A stretch of 49,410 nucleotides of DNA. Source: JBCCGG01 sp039029395. GTDB lineage: Bacteria > Pseudomonadota > Alphaproteobacteria > Kiloniellales > JAKSDN01. The DNA lies in the NCBI GenBank assembly GCA_039029395.1, contig JBCCGG010000044.1, forward strand, positions 1 to 49,410. The letters are read 5' to 3'. The notes under the pieces are model-generated. The model had not been told where the DNA came from and searched no databases. It saw only the letters and a list, made by a program, of their open reading frames with translations. The position numbers and the translations under genes are program-made. Positions 39,047 to 47,521 of this stretch are shown here, piece by piece (the first letter of the stretch is position 1; each line of letters starts with the position of its first letter).

Positions 39047-40339
39047 ATGGTTAATCTGCCGATGCCTCAAGCCTCTTGCCCGTCGCATGCGGTTGGGTGC
39101 AGCCTTAGGCCCATGGTTGCGAGTCCACCATCGGCGCGCCGGCCGCTCAGCCCAGAGACGGTCCAGGAGATCAGCGACTGGCTAGTCGAGCAGGGCCTGA
39201 CCGGCGGGACGCTTGCCGCGATCCTGGCGGAGTTCTGCGACCGAATGGTCGGGAGGGGTTTCCCAATTGTGCGGGTTCATCTGTCGTTCTCCACGCTGCA
39301 CCCTAACTTCTCAGCGTTCGGCTGCACCTGGCGGCGTCAGGGTGAGGTGATCCGGGACAGCTACGATATCGATGCTGCAGACCGCCAACGCTGGCAGGAA
39401 AGCCCGATCCGCCCTCTGGTGGAGGAGGGCCTCCCGAACATCCGGCGGCGCCTGGTCGGGCCCGAGGCGAAGCTGGACTATCCCATGCTGTCCGAGCTTC
39501 GAGACGATGGCGGGACCGACTGGTATGCCAACAAAGTGGCGTTCAGCGGTCTCGACACGCCGACTTCCCTGATCGGGATCGTCATGTCCTGGCTGACCGA
39601 TCACCCGGAAGGATTCAGCGATCACGATGTAGCGGTGATCGAGCGCCTGACCTTGCGCCTGGCCTTGGTGGTCTACCGAGTGTCCTTGGAGCAGGTCGCG
39701 GTTAACCTTTTGGATACCTATGTGGGCCGCCAGGCGGGCCAGCACATTCTGATGGGCCGGATCCGACGCGGCGACCTGGAGCGAATCGACGCCGTGATCC
39801 TGTTCGCCGATCTGCGCGGCTTCACCAAGGCCTCGGAAACGACCCCGGCCGAGCGCCTGGTTCAAGGCCTCAACGACTACCTGGGCAGCCTGACCGAGGC
39901 GATCGAGGCGCAGGGCGGGGAGGTGCTCAAGTTCTTGGGCGACGGTCTGCTCGCAGTCTTTGTCTTGGCCGGCGCGGCGCCCGGCGCCATGTGCCAGGCG
40001 GCGCTGGCCGCCGCCGACCGGGCGCTCGCGGAGAACCGGGAACTCAACCGGGACCGTGCCGCGGCGGGCGAGCCGGTCATGCCCCTCGACATCGCGTTGC
40101 ACCAGGGCGAGGTGCTCTACGGCAACGTAGGCTCGGCCAAGCGCCTGGACTTCACGGTGATCGGGCCGGCGGTCAATCAGGCGGCGCGCATCGAGGCGCT
40201 GTGCGAGCCGCTCGGCGAGCCGCTTTTGCTGTCGGCGCGCTTCGCCGGCTGCGCCGGCGTGGCGGTGCGCTCGCTCGGCACACACGCCCTGAAGGGCGTC
40301 GCCGAGCCCCAGGAAGTCTTCGCGCCGCAATCCAGCTAG
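39047..40339 (+). CDS. Class III adenylate cyclase
   Basis: A protein of about 430 residues. The N-terminal 215 residues form an uncharacterised sensory region (VQEISDWLVEQGLTGGTLAA, then HLSFSTLHPNFSAFGCTW) also found in other alphaproteobacterial cyclases. The C-terminal catalytic domain has the first metal Asp in VILFADLRGFTKAS and the second in VLKFLGDGLLAVF, whose Lys, with the Asp of RLDFTVIG, specifies adenine. The transition-state residues are in GPAVNQAARIE. It would act as a cytosolic homodimer producing cAMP. Several starts are possible (39047, 39062, 39113); no clear Shine-Dalgarno decides among them. It is divergent from a cNMP-binding/FHA gene across only 56 bases. Confidence 0.9.
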   Translation: MVNLPMPQASCPSHAVGCSLRPMVASPPSARRPLSPETVQEISDWLVEQGLTGGTLAAILAEFCDRMVGRGFPIVRVHLSFSTLHPNFSAFGCTWRRQGEVIRDSYDIDAADRQRWQESPIRPLVEEGLPNIRRRLVGPEAKLDYPMLSELRDDGGTDWYANKVAFSGLDTPTSLIGIVMSWLTDHPEGFSDHDVAVIERLTLRLALVVYRVSLEQVAVNLLDTYVGRQAGQHILMGRIRRGDLERIDAVILFADLRGFTKASETTPAERLVQGLNDYLGSLTEAIEAQGGEVLKFLGDGLLAVFVLAGAAPGAMCQAALAAADRALAENRELNRDRAAAGEPVMPLDIALHQGEVLYGNVGSAKRLDFTVIGPAVNQAARIEALCEPLGEPLLLSARFAGCAGVAVRSLGTHALKGVAEPQEVFAPQSS

Positions 40340-40410
40340 TGCAACCGCGGGCCGGATCGATTAGATGTGAGGTCGTGAGACACCCGACCGCTTTCTTGGA
40401 GGAGCACCCC

Positions 40411-40881
40411 ATGACCGAAGGCCAGAGCAAGATCGCCTTCATCGAGGCCCAATGGCACCACGAGATCGTCGAGCAGAGCCGATTCGCCTTTCTGGCCGAG
40501 CTCGAGCGCCTCGGCATTGATCCGAGCCGCGTCGAGTTATTTAAGGTGCCCGGCAGTCTGGAGATCCCGCTCCAGTCCAAGCTGCTGGCCAAGACCGGCC
40601 GCTATGGGGTGATCCTGGCCGCGGGCCTGGTGGTCGACGGCGGCATCTACCGCCATGAGTTCGTCGCCGAGACGGTGATCGGCGCCCTCATGCAAGTCCA
40701 GCTGGAGACCGAGGTGCCGGTGCTCTCGGTCGTTTTGACGCCGAAGAATTTCCACGAGAGCGACGACCACAAGCGGTTCTTCTTCGACCACTTCAAGGTC
40801 AAGGGCGCCGAGGCCGCGCAAGCCTGCGCCCAGACCCTGGAGAACCAGGCGGCGGTCAAGGAGTTGGCGGGGGCCGCTTAA
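40411..40881 (+). CDS. ribH2: 6,7-dimethyl-8-ribityllumazine synthase, type II
   Basis: A 156-residue lumazine synthase of the second type described in Brucella and rhizobia, which makes the riboflavin precursor lumazine. Signatures: KIAFIEAQWHHEIVEQSR, FKVPGSLEIPLQSKLLA, AAGLVVDGGIYRHEFVAETV, and SVVLTPKNFHE followed by HFKVKGAEAA. The ATG at 40411 is preceded by GGAGGAG seven bases upstream, which sets the start against a longer open frame that overlaps the cyclase gene. No other rib genes are nearby, and the 71-base leader is too short for an FMN riboswitch. Seventy-one bases after the cyclase gene. Confidence 0.92.
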   Translation: MTEGQSKIAFIEAQWHHEIVEQSRFAFLAELERLGIDPSRVELFKVPGSLEIPLQSKLLAKTGRYGVILAAGLVVDGGIYRHEFVAETVIGALMQVQLETEVPVLSVVLTPKNFHESDDHKRFFFDHFKVKGAEAAQACAQTLENQAAVKELAGAA

Positions 40882-40907
40882 GCCCGGCGCCGCGAAATCG
40901 GGCAGCG

Positions 40908-41921
40908 ATGGACCCTTTGACGCAAGGCGCCCTGGGCGCCGCTTTGCCACAAGCCACCGCGACATCCCGCAACGGCGCGGTGGCGCTGGCCGGCTGTTTC
41001 GGGTTCCTGGCCGGAATGGCCGCCGATTTGGATGTGCTGATCCGGTCCTCTGAGGACCCGATGCTGTTCCTGGAGTATCACCGCCAGTTCACCCACTCGC
41101 TGATCTTCATTCCCCTGGGCGGTCTGGTCTCGGCCGGCATTCTCTATGTCCTGGCTGGCCGGTGGCTGCGTCTGTCCTTCCCCCGAACGCTGCTCTACTG
41201 CACGCTCGGATACGGCACCCACGGCCTGCTGGACTTCGCGACCTCCTACGGCACCATGCTGTTCTGGCCGTTCAGCCAGGAACGCTATGCGGCCAGCATC
41301 GTCTCGATCGTCGATCCCCTGCTAACCGTCCCGCTGGTGGTGCTGATTGTCCTGGCGGGAGTCAAGCGCAGGCCGCTACTCGCCCGTTTGGCGCTCGCGT
41401 GGGTTGGCCTCTACCTAACGCTGGGCGCGCTTCAGCATCTCGGCGCCCGAGAGATGACCAAGGAGATCGCCGCCGCGCGCGGCCACACGATCGAACGCCT
41501 GACGGTCAAGCCGACCTTCGGCAACATCCTGGTCTGGCGATCGGTCTACGAGTCCGAGGGGCGCTTCTACATCGATGGCCTGCGCGTCGGTCTCGCGCCG
41601 GCCGCCTTCCCCGGACCGTCGGTTGATCGGCTCGATCCGTCCCGAGATTTTCCCTGGCTCGGCCCCGAGGATCAGCAGTACCGTGATCTCGTGCGCTTCG
41701 ATGACTTCAGCCAGGGCTATGTTGCCCTCGACCCCGCGCGGCCCAACGCCGTGATCGATGTGAGATATTCCTTCCTGCCCAACACCCTAGGCGCCCTCTG
41801 GTCGATTTCCTTGACGCCTGAGCGCGCGCCCGACCGGCACGTCGAGTTTCAAACCGACCGGCGCAGCGCCCGCGCTAACCTGGGGAAGCTTTGGCAGCTG
41901 ATCGTTGCCGAGCGGCAGTGA
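40908..41921 (+). CDS. YdjM/DUF457-type membrane-bound metal-dependent hydrolase
   Basis: A 337-residue integral membrane protein. It starts MDPLTQGALGAALPQA, the typical DPLTQG opening of the YdjM family, and has HRQFTHSLIFIPLGGL and GTHGLLDFATSYGTMLFWPF, whose His and Asp residues would bind metal. About six hydrophobic segments occupy the first 170 residues; the C-terminal half is soluble. Homologues in enterobacteria are SOS-induced, but no LexA-like box is visible here. The substrate is unknown. Convergent with sucB across 32 bases. Confidence 0.87.
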   Translation: MDPLTQGALGAALPQATATSRNGAVALAGCFGFLAGMAADLDVLIRSSEDPMLFLEYHRQFTHSLIFIPLGGLVSAGILYVLAGRWLRLSFPRTLLYCTLGYGTHGLLDFATSYGTMLFWPFSQERYAASIVSIVDPLLTVPLVVLIVLAGVKRRPLLARLALAWVGLYLTLGALQHLGAREMTKEIAAARGHTIERLTVKPTFGNILVWRSVYESEGRFYIDGLRVGLAPAAFPGPSVDRLDPSRDFPWLGPEDQQYRDLVRFDDFSQGYVALDPARPNAVIDVRYSFLPNTLGALWSISLTPERAPDRHVEFQTDRRSARANLGKLWQLIVAERQ

Positions 41922-41953
41922 TGCCGCTGACGCGGCGGGGTTAGCGGCGCCCC

Positions 41954-43624
41954 CTAGACTTCCATCAATAGCCGCTCCGGATCCTCAATGCACTCTTTGA
42001 CCCGGACCAGGAAGGTGACCGCCTCGCGGCCGTCAATGATGCGATGGTCGTAGCTCAGTGCCAGGTACATCATCGGCCGGACCTCGACCTTGCCGTTCAC
42101 CGCCATGGGCCGCTCCTGGATTTTGTGCAGGCCCAAGATTCCTGACTGGGGCATATTGAGGATCGGCGTCGAGAGCAGGGAGCCGAACACCCCGCCGTTG
42201 GTGATGGTGAAGCTGCCGCCGGTCATCTCATCCATGGAGAGCTTGCCGTCCCGGCCCTTCTTGGCGAGCTCGGCGAGCGAGCCCTCGATCTCGGCGAAGG
42301 ACTTCTTGTCGCAGTCGCGCACCACGGGGACCATCAGCCCGGTCGGCGTCGAGACCGCCATGCCGATGTCGTAGTACTTGCGGTAGACCAGCTCGTCGCC
42401 CTCGATCGAGGCATTGACTGCGGGGATCTCCTTAAGGGCGTTGACCACCGCCTTGGTGAAGAACGAAGTGAAGCCGAGCCGGACCCCATGCTTCTTCTCG
42501 AAGGCATCGCGATAACGCGCGCGCGCCGCCATCACCGCGCTCATGTCTGCCTCGTTGAAGGTGGTCAGCATGGCCGCCGTGTTCTGGGCCTCCTTGAGGC
42601 GCCGGGCGACGGTTTGGCGCAGACGGGTCATGCGCACCCGTTCCTCGCGCGGCGCGGCCGGCGCGCCCGTCTCGGGCGGCGGGCCCACGGTGCTGAGCGA
42701 GGTCAGGCCCAGGAAGGACTCCAGATCGCTCCGGGTGATCTTGCCGCCCGCCCCGCTGCGTGCCGCCTGGCCCGGATCCAATCCATCGACGCTGGCCGGT
42801 GGGGCGCTTGGCGCGACACGGGCCGCCGCGCCGCCGCTGTCCAGAAAGGCCTGGACGTCTTCTTTGGTGATCCGACCGTCGCGGCCCGTGCCCGGGATCA
42901 TCGCCGGGTCGAGGCTGTGATCGCCGATCATCTTGCGCACCGCCGGGGAAAGCTCCTGGTGGCTCGGGCCTGGAGCGCTGTCGCCGCTTGGGGCGGGCGC
43001 TGCCGCCGGGGCTTCGGCCGGCGCGCTAGCCGCCGCGGTGGCTCCGCCGGCGAAGATGCCAAGCAGAGCGCCAACCTCCACCGTGGCTCCGGTCTCAGCG
43101 CGAATCTCCTGTAGAACGCCGGCGCTGGGCGCGTTGACCTCAAGGGTCACCTTGTCGGTCTCCAGCTCGACCAGAGGCTCGTCCGCGGCAACGGTCGCAC
43201 CGGGTTGCTTGAGCCATTGGGCGACGGTCGCCTCGGTGACCGACTCCCCCAGGGTCGGCACCAAGATCTCAGATGGGCTGCCGCCGTCCGCCGGGGTCGG
43301 CGCGGCGGTGGGCGCCGCGGGCTCGGGCATCGGGGGCGGTGGCGCTGGGGTGGGAGCTTCCTTCGGAGCTGGCGCGGAGGCCGCGGCCCCCTCGCCGATG
43401 CGTCCGAGCAGGGCGCCGACTTCGACATTGTCACCTTCGGCCGCGACCATCTCGGAAAGCACGCCGGCCTCGGTCGCATTGACCTCGAGGGTCACCTTGT
43501 CGGTTTCCAGCTCCACCAGGGGCTCGTCAACGGCGACCGCGTCGCCAACTTTCTTCAGCCACTGTGCGACGGTCGCCTCAGTGACCGATTCGCCTAGTGT
43601 CGGAACCACGATGTCGCTAGCCAT
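41954..43624 (-). CDS. sucB: 2-oxoglutarate dehydrogenase E2, dihydrolipoyl succinyltransferase (two lipoyl domains)
   Basis: The E2 core of the 2-oxoglutarate dehydrogenase complex, 556 residues, about 130 longer than usual for E2o. It has two lipoyl domains with modified lysines at K43 and K158 (ELETDKVTLEV in both), joined by a Pro/Ala linker. A subunit-binding domain follows (about 225-261: LSPAVRKMIGDHSLDPAMIP, then DGRITKEDVQAFL). Next is a second, half-length copy (about 281-307: GLDPGQAARSG, GGKITRSDLESFL). The catalytic domain ends in SYDHRIIDGREAVTFL with its active His and Asp. Last gene of the suc cluster, 34 bases after sucA; lpd is not in the window. Confidence 0.95.
   Translation of the reverse strand: MASDIVVPTLGESVTEATVAQWLKKVGDAVAVDEPLVELETDKVTLEVNATEAGVLSEMVAAEGDNVEVGALLGRIGEGAAASAPAPKEAPTPAPPPPMPEPAAPTAAPTPADGGSPSEILVPTLGESVTEATVAQWLKQPGATVAADEPLVELETDKVTLEVNAPSAGVLQEIRAETGATVEVGALLGIFAGGATAAASAPAEAPAAAPAPSGDSAPGPSHQELSPAVRKMIGDHSLDPAMIPGTGRDGRITKEDVQAFLDSGGAAARVAPSAPPASVDGLDPGQAARSGAGGKITRSDLESFLGLTSLSTVGPPPETGAPAAPREERVRMTRLRQTVARRLKEAQNTAAMLTTFNEADMSAVMAARARYRDAFEKKHGVRLGFTSFFTKAVVNALKEIPAVNASIEGDELVYRKYYDIGMAVSTPTGLMVPVVRDCDKKSFAEIEGSLAELAKKGRDGKLSMDEMTGGSFTITNGGVFGSLLSTPILNMPQSGILGLHKIQERPMAVNGKVEVRPMMYLALSYDHRIIDGREAVTFLVRVKECIEDPERLLMEV
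43058..43264 (-). repeat. Lipoyl-domain duplication, copy 2 (within sucB)
   Basis: Encodes residues 121-189. Aligned with residues 6-74 (43403-43609), 54 of 69 amino acids are identical and the copies lie exactly 345 bases apart, in frame. The similarity is well above that usual between lipoyl domains of different origin, so this is a tandem duplication inside the gene. Confidence 0.85.
43403..43609 (-). repeat. Lipoyl-domain duplication, copy 1 (within sucB)
   Basis: Encodes residues 6-74, the N-terminal lipoyl domain with the attachment lysine K43. Partner of the repeat at 43058-43264. The linkers after the two copies differ in length and sequence, so only the folded domain is conserved between them. 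Confidence 0.85.
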
Positions 43625-43658
43625 TGGCCCTTACCCCCATATGCTCGACCCCACGGTC

Positions 43659-46619
43659 TTAGCCCTTCTTCTTGCTAACCGTCTTTTTGCCAGCCTTCTT
43701 TGCTTGGGCCGCCATCTTGGCCTCGTATAGCGCCTTGCGGGCGGCGATTCGGCTCATCGGCTTCTTGCCCAAAGTAAGCGCATCGTCGATCAGCTCGGCC
43801 TGCTCGGCCACGTGGCGGGCGTGCAATCCGGTTGCCGGCGAGGCGGCCGAGAGCCGCCCAGCGTAGCGCGGCTTGGGCCGATCGAAGCCGATATCCTCGG
43901 CGACCTCCTCGATGAAGGTGCTGACGAAGGGCCAGGCGCCCATATTGCGCGGCTCTTCCTGGCACCAGACCAGGTCACAGTGCTTGTATTGGTTCAGCTC
44001 GGCGGCCAGCGCATCGGCCGGGAAGGGGTAGAGCTGCTCAAGCCTGAGGAAGTGGACCTCCTGGAGGCCGCGCTTGGCGCGCTCTTCCAGCAGATCGTAG
44101 TAGACCTTGCCGGTGCAGAGCACGACCTGCTTGGCTTCTTTGGCCGGGCTCGGAATCTCGTCGCAATAGAGCACCCGGTGAAAGGTGCTCTTCGGCCCGA
44201 ACATGTCGAGCGCCGAGACGCAGAGCTTGTGACGCAGCAAGGACTTGGGCGTCATGATGATCAGCGGCTTGCGGAAGTCGCGGTGCAGCTGTCGGCGCAG
44301 CACGTGGTAGTAGTTGGCCGGCGTGGTGCAGTTGCACACCTGCATGTTGTCCTCGGCGCAAAGCTGCAGGAAGCGCTCCGGCCGGGCCGAGGAGTGTTCG
44401 GGGCCCTGGCCCTCGAAGCCATGGGGCAGCAGCATGACGACGCCGGACATCCGCAACCATTTGGATTCGGCGCTTGCGATAAACTGGTCGATGATGATTT
44501 GGGCACCGTTGACGAAGTCGCCGAATTGGGCCTCCCACAGCACCAGCGCGTTGGGCTCGGCCAGCGAATAGCCGTATTCGAAGCCAAGCACGGCCAGCTC
44601 GCTCAAGGGGCTATCGATAACCTCGAGCCGTGCCTGCTTCTTGCCGATGTTGTTGAGCGGCATGTAGCGCGTCTCGTCGTTTTGGTCGTAGAGCGAGGCG
44701 TGGCGCTGGGAAAAGGTGCCACGATTGCAGTCTTGGCCGGAAAGACGCACCGGATGCCCTTCGACCAGCAGGGTGCCGAAGGCGAGCGCCTCAGCGGTTG
44801 CCCAATCGATGCCCTGGCCGCCCTCCAAGGCCTTCTTCTTGGCCTCGAGCTGGCGGGCGATCTTGCGGTTGAGGTTAAAATCGTCCGGCACCGTGACCAA
44901 AGCATCGCCGACGTCGCGCAGGGTTTCCATCGGGACGGCGGTGTCGCCGCGCCTGGCATCGAAACCGCGCACCGTGTCGAGCCCGGACCAAGCGCCCTCG
45001 AGCCAGTCCGCCTTGTTGGGCTTGTAGGCTCGGGCAGCCTGGAAGTCCTGCTCCAGCTTGGCCTCCTGCTCGGCCACGATGGCATCGCCCTCGCCCTCCT
45101 TGAGCACGCCTTCCGTAACCAGCTTGTCGGCATAGATCTTTCGGGTTGTCGGGTGCTTGGCGATCTTCTTGTACATCAGCGGCTGAGTGAAAGCCGGCTC
45201 GTCCCCCTCGTTGTGGCCAAAGCGCCGGTAGCAGAACATGTCTATTACGACGTCCTCGTGGAAGGTTTGGCGGAACTCCGTGGCGATTCGCGCCACATGA
45301 ACGACCGCCTCGGGGTCGTCCCCGTTGACGTGGAAGATCGGCGCTTGGATGATCTTCGCGACTTCCGAGCAATAGGGTCCCGAGCGGGAGTTCACCGGGT
45401 TGGTGGTGAAGCCGATCTGGTTGTTGACGATGACCTGAATCGTGCCGCCGGTGCGGTAGCCCTTGAGCTCCGAAAGATCCAAAGTCTCGGCCACCAGCCC
45501 CTGACCGGCGAAGGCGGCGTCGCCGTGCATCAACAGCGCCATGGTCTCCGTGCGCTCGCCGTCCTCGCGCTGTTCCTGCTTGGCGCGCACCTTGCCGACC
45601 GCGACTGGATTGACGACTTCCAGGTGCGAGGGGTTGGCGGTCAGCGATAGGTGGACGAAGTTGCCGTCGAACTCCCGGTCGGTCGAAGTGCCCAGGTGGT
45701 ACTTCACGTCGCCCGAGCCGCCGATGTCCTCTGGATTGGCGGCGCCGCCCTGGAATTCCGAGAAGATCGCCACGTAGGGCTTGCCCATGAAGTTGGCCAG
45801 CACGTTGAGTCGGCCCCGATGGGGCATGCCAATCACCACTTCCTTGAGGCCGAGCTGGGAGCCGCGCTTGAGGATTTGCTCGAGTGCCGGAATCATCGCC
45901 TCGCCGCCGTCCAGGCCGAAGCGCTTGGTGCCGGTGTATTTTTTGTTGAGGAAGTTCTCGAAGGCCTCTGCCGCGGTCAGCCGCTCGAGGATCGCGCGCT
46001 TGCCTGTCTCGGTGAACTCGGTTTGGTTGTGGATCGCCTCGATGCGCTCTTGAATCCAAGCCTTTTGCTCCGGGTCCTGGATGTGCATGAACTCGACGCC
46101 GATCGTTCCGCAGTAGGTCTCGCGGACAGCGGTCATGATTTGGCGCAGGCTCGCGGTCTCCATTCCCAGTGCTTTGTTGAGGAAGATTGGCCGGTCCATG
46201 TCCGCGTCGTCGAAGCCGTAGGAGTTGGGGTCGAGCTCCGCGTGAGGCTCGACCTTCTTCAAGCCGAGTGGGTCCAGATTGGCTTCCAGATGACCGCGCA
46301 CCCGATAGGCGCGGATCAACATCAGCGCGCGGATCGAATCGAGTGTTGCGGCGCGTACGGTCTCCGGCGTGATCGAGCCGCCACCGGCCAAGCCGGCGGC
46401 CACCGCTGCCACGCTGTGGCTGACCTGATCCGAGCCGTTCAGAGAGGTCAGGAGATTGAGCGCCTCGCTATCGAGGTCGCTAAAAAAGCGGCGCCATTGA
46501 TCGTCGACCAGATTCGGGCCGGCGAGGAACTGCTGGTAGAGAGCCGCGACTTGACGGGCGCTTTGACCGGATGGGTTCGTCATCTTTTCTACCGGCTCGA
46601 CCGGAGCGGCCCCGGTCAA
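43659..46619 (-). CDS. sucA: 2-oxoglutarate dehydrogenase E1 component
   Basis: The thiamine-diphosphate-dependent decarboxylase of the complex, 986 residues. Key segments: YRVRGHLEANLDPLGLKKVE, IGMPHRGRLNVLANFMGKPY, GDVKYHLGTS, HGDAAFAGQGLVAETLDLS, VNNQIGFTTNP and FHVNGDDPEAVV in the cofactor half, and CQEEPRNMGAWPF near the C-terminus. Start choice: a TTG at 46619 has GGAGG four bases upstream, while the ATG at 46583 has only a weak AGAAAAG; I favour 46619 but the 974-residue form is possible. The N-terminal E2-binding region looks shorter than in E. coli. Lies 26 bases after sucD. Confidence 0.96.
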   Translation of the reverse strand: MTGAAPVEPVEKMTNPSGQSARQVAALYQQFLAGPNLVDDQWRRFFSDLDSEALNLLTSLNGSDQVSHSVAAVAAGLAGGGSITPETVRAATLDSIRALMLIRAYRVRGHLEANLDPLGLKKVEPHAELDPNSYGFDDADMDRPIFLNKALGMETASLRQIMTAVRETYCGTIGVEFMHIQDPEQKAWIQERIEAIHNQTEFTETGKRAILERLTAAEAFENFLNKKYTGTKRFGLDGGEAMIPALEQILKRGSQLGLKEVVIGMPHRGRLNVLANFMGKPYVAIFSEFQGGAANPEDIGGSGDVKYHLGTSTDREFDGNFVHLSLTANPSHLEVVNPVAVGKVRAKQEQREDGERTETMALLMHGDAAFAGQGLVAETLDLSELKGYRTGGTIQVIVNNQIGFTTNPVNSRSGPYCSEVAKIIQAPIFHVNGDDPEAVVHVARIATEFRQTFHEDVVIDMFCYRRFGHNEGDEPAFTQPLMYKKIAKHPTTRKIYADKLVTEGVLKEGEGDAIVAEQEAKLEQDFQAARAYKPNKADWLEGAWSGLDTVRGFDARRGDTAVPMETLRDVGDALVTVPDDFNLNRKIARQLEAKKKALEGGQGIDWATAEALAFGTLLVEGHPVRLSGQDCNRGTFSQRHASLYDQNDETRYMPLNNIGKKQARLEVIDSPLSELAVLGFEYGYSLAEPNALVLWEAQFGDFVNGAQIIIDQFIASAESKWLRMSGVVMLLPHGFEGQGPEHSSARPERFLQLCAEDNMQVCNCTTPANYYHVLRRQLHRDFRKPLIIMTPKSLLRHKLCVSALDMFGPKSTFHRVLYCDEIPSPAKEAKQVVLCTGKVYYDLLEERAKRGLQEVHFLRLEQLYPFPADALAAELNQYKHCDLVWCQEEPRNMGAWPFVSTFIEEVAEDIGFDRPKPRYAGRLSAASPATGLHARHVAEQAELIDDALTLGKKPMSRIAARKALYEAKMAAQAKKAGKKTVSKKKG

Positions 46620-46645
46620 GCCGCCTCCCTAGGGGTTTACGGTCC

Positions 46646-47521
46646 TCATGACCGCATCGCTTCAACCATAGTGCTGCCCAAACTGGCCGGAGATTCGGCA
46701 ACGTGAATCCCAGCCGACTTGAGGGCCTCGATCTTGTCGCCGGCAGTGCCCTTGCCACCAGAGATGATGGCGCCGGCATGGCCCATGCGTCGCCCAGGCG
46801 GCGCGGTGACCCCGGCGATGAAGCCGGTCATCGGCTTCTTGGTCTTGGACGCCTTGTAGAACGCGGCGGCCTCTTCTTCGGCGCTGCCGCCGATCTCGCC
46901 GATCATGATGATTCCCTCGGTCTCGGGGTCGCCCAGGAAGGCATCCAAGCAATCGATGAAGTTGGTGCCGTTGACCGGGTCACCGCCGATGCCGATGCAG
47001 GTCGACTGGCCAAGGCCGGAGGCTGTCGTCTGGGCCACTGCCTCGTAGGTCAGTGTGCCAGAACGCGAGACCACGCCAATTTTACCGCGCTGATGGATGT
47101 GGCCTGGCATGATGCCGATCTTGCACTCCTCAGGCGTGATGATGCCCGGACAGTTCGGGCCGATCAGCCGAGTCGAGGAGCCGCCGAGTGCGCGCTTGAC
47201 CTTTACCATGTCGAGCACCGGAATGCCCTCAGTAATGCAGACCACGAGGTCAATGCCGGCATCGACCGCTTCCAGGATGGAATCAGCCGCGAAGGGCGGC
47301 GGCACGTAGATCACGCTGGCATTTGCGCCGGTCTGGGCCATGGCTTCGGCCACCGTGTCGAAGACCGGCAGATCCAGGTGGGTCATGCCGCCCTTGCCGG
47401 GAGTCACGCCGCCGACCATGTTGGTGCCGTAGGCGATCGCCTGCTCGGAGTGGAATGTGCCTTGAGAGCCAGTGAATCCCTGGCAAACGAGCTTGGTGTC
47501 CTTGTCGACTAGAACCGCCAT
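46646..47521 (-). CDS. sucD: Succinyl-CoA ligase, alpha subunit
   Basis: A 291-residue CoA-binding subunit that carries the phosphohistidine and forms a ligase with SucC, giving substrate-level phosphorylation in the TCA cycle. Landmarks: CQGFTGSQGTFHSEQAIAYG, GVTPGKGGMTHLDLPVF, CITEGIPVLDM, IGPNCPGIITPEECKIG, GVVSRSGTLTYEAV and RRMGHAGAIISGGKGTA with the active His. The ATG at 47521 shares one base with the sucC stop (TGATG), so translation is coupled. Confidence 0.97.
   Translation of the reverse strand: MAVLVDKDTKLVCQGFTGSQGTFHSEQAIAYGTNMVGGVTPGKGGMTHLDLPVFDTVAEAMAQTGANASVIYVPPPFAADSILEAVDAGIDLVVCITEGIPVLDMVKVKRALGGSSTRLIGPNCPGIITPEECKIGIMPGHIHQRGKIGVVSRSGTLTYEAVAQTTASGLGQSTCIGIGGDPVNGTNFIDCLDAFLGDPETEGIIMIGEIGGSAEEEAAAFYKASKTKKPMTGFIAGVTAPPGRRMGHAGAIISGGKGTAGDKIEALKSAGIHVAESPASLGSTMVEAMRS

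Noticed and set aside
40340..40410. FMN riboswitch before ribH2
   Set aside because: The leader is only 71 bases and shows none of the conserved FMN aptamer segments.
41922..41953. Bidirectional terminator between the YdjM-like gene and sucB
   Set aside because: Only a 5-base GCCGC/GCGGC stem with no T run on either strand; too weak to call.
43812..46706. Long plus-strand frames opposite sucA
   Set aside because: Antisense shadows of sucA, whose cofactor and catalytic motifs are intact on the minus strand.
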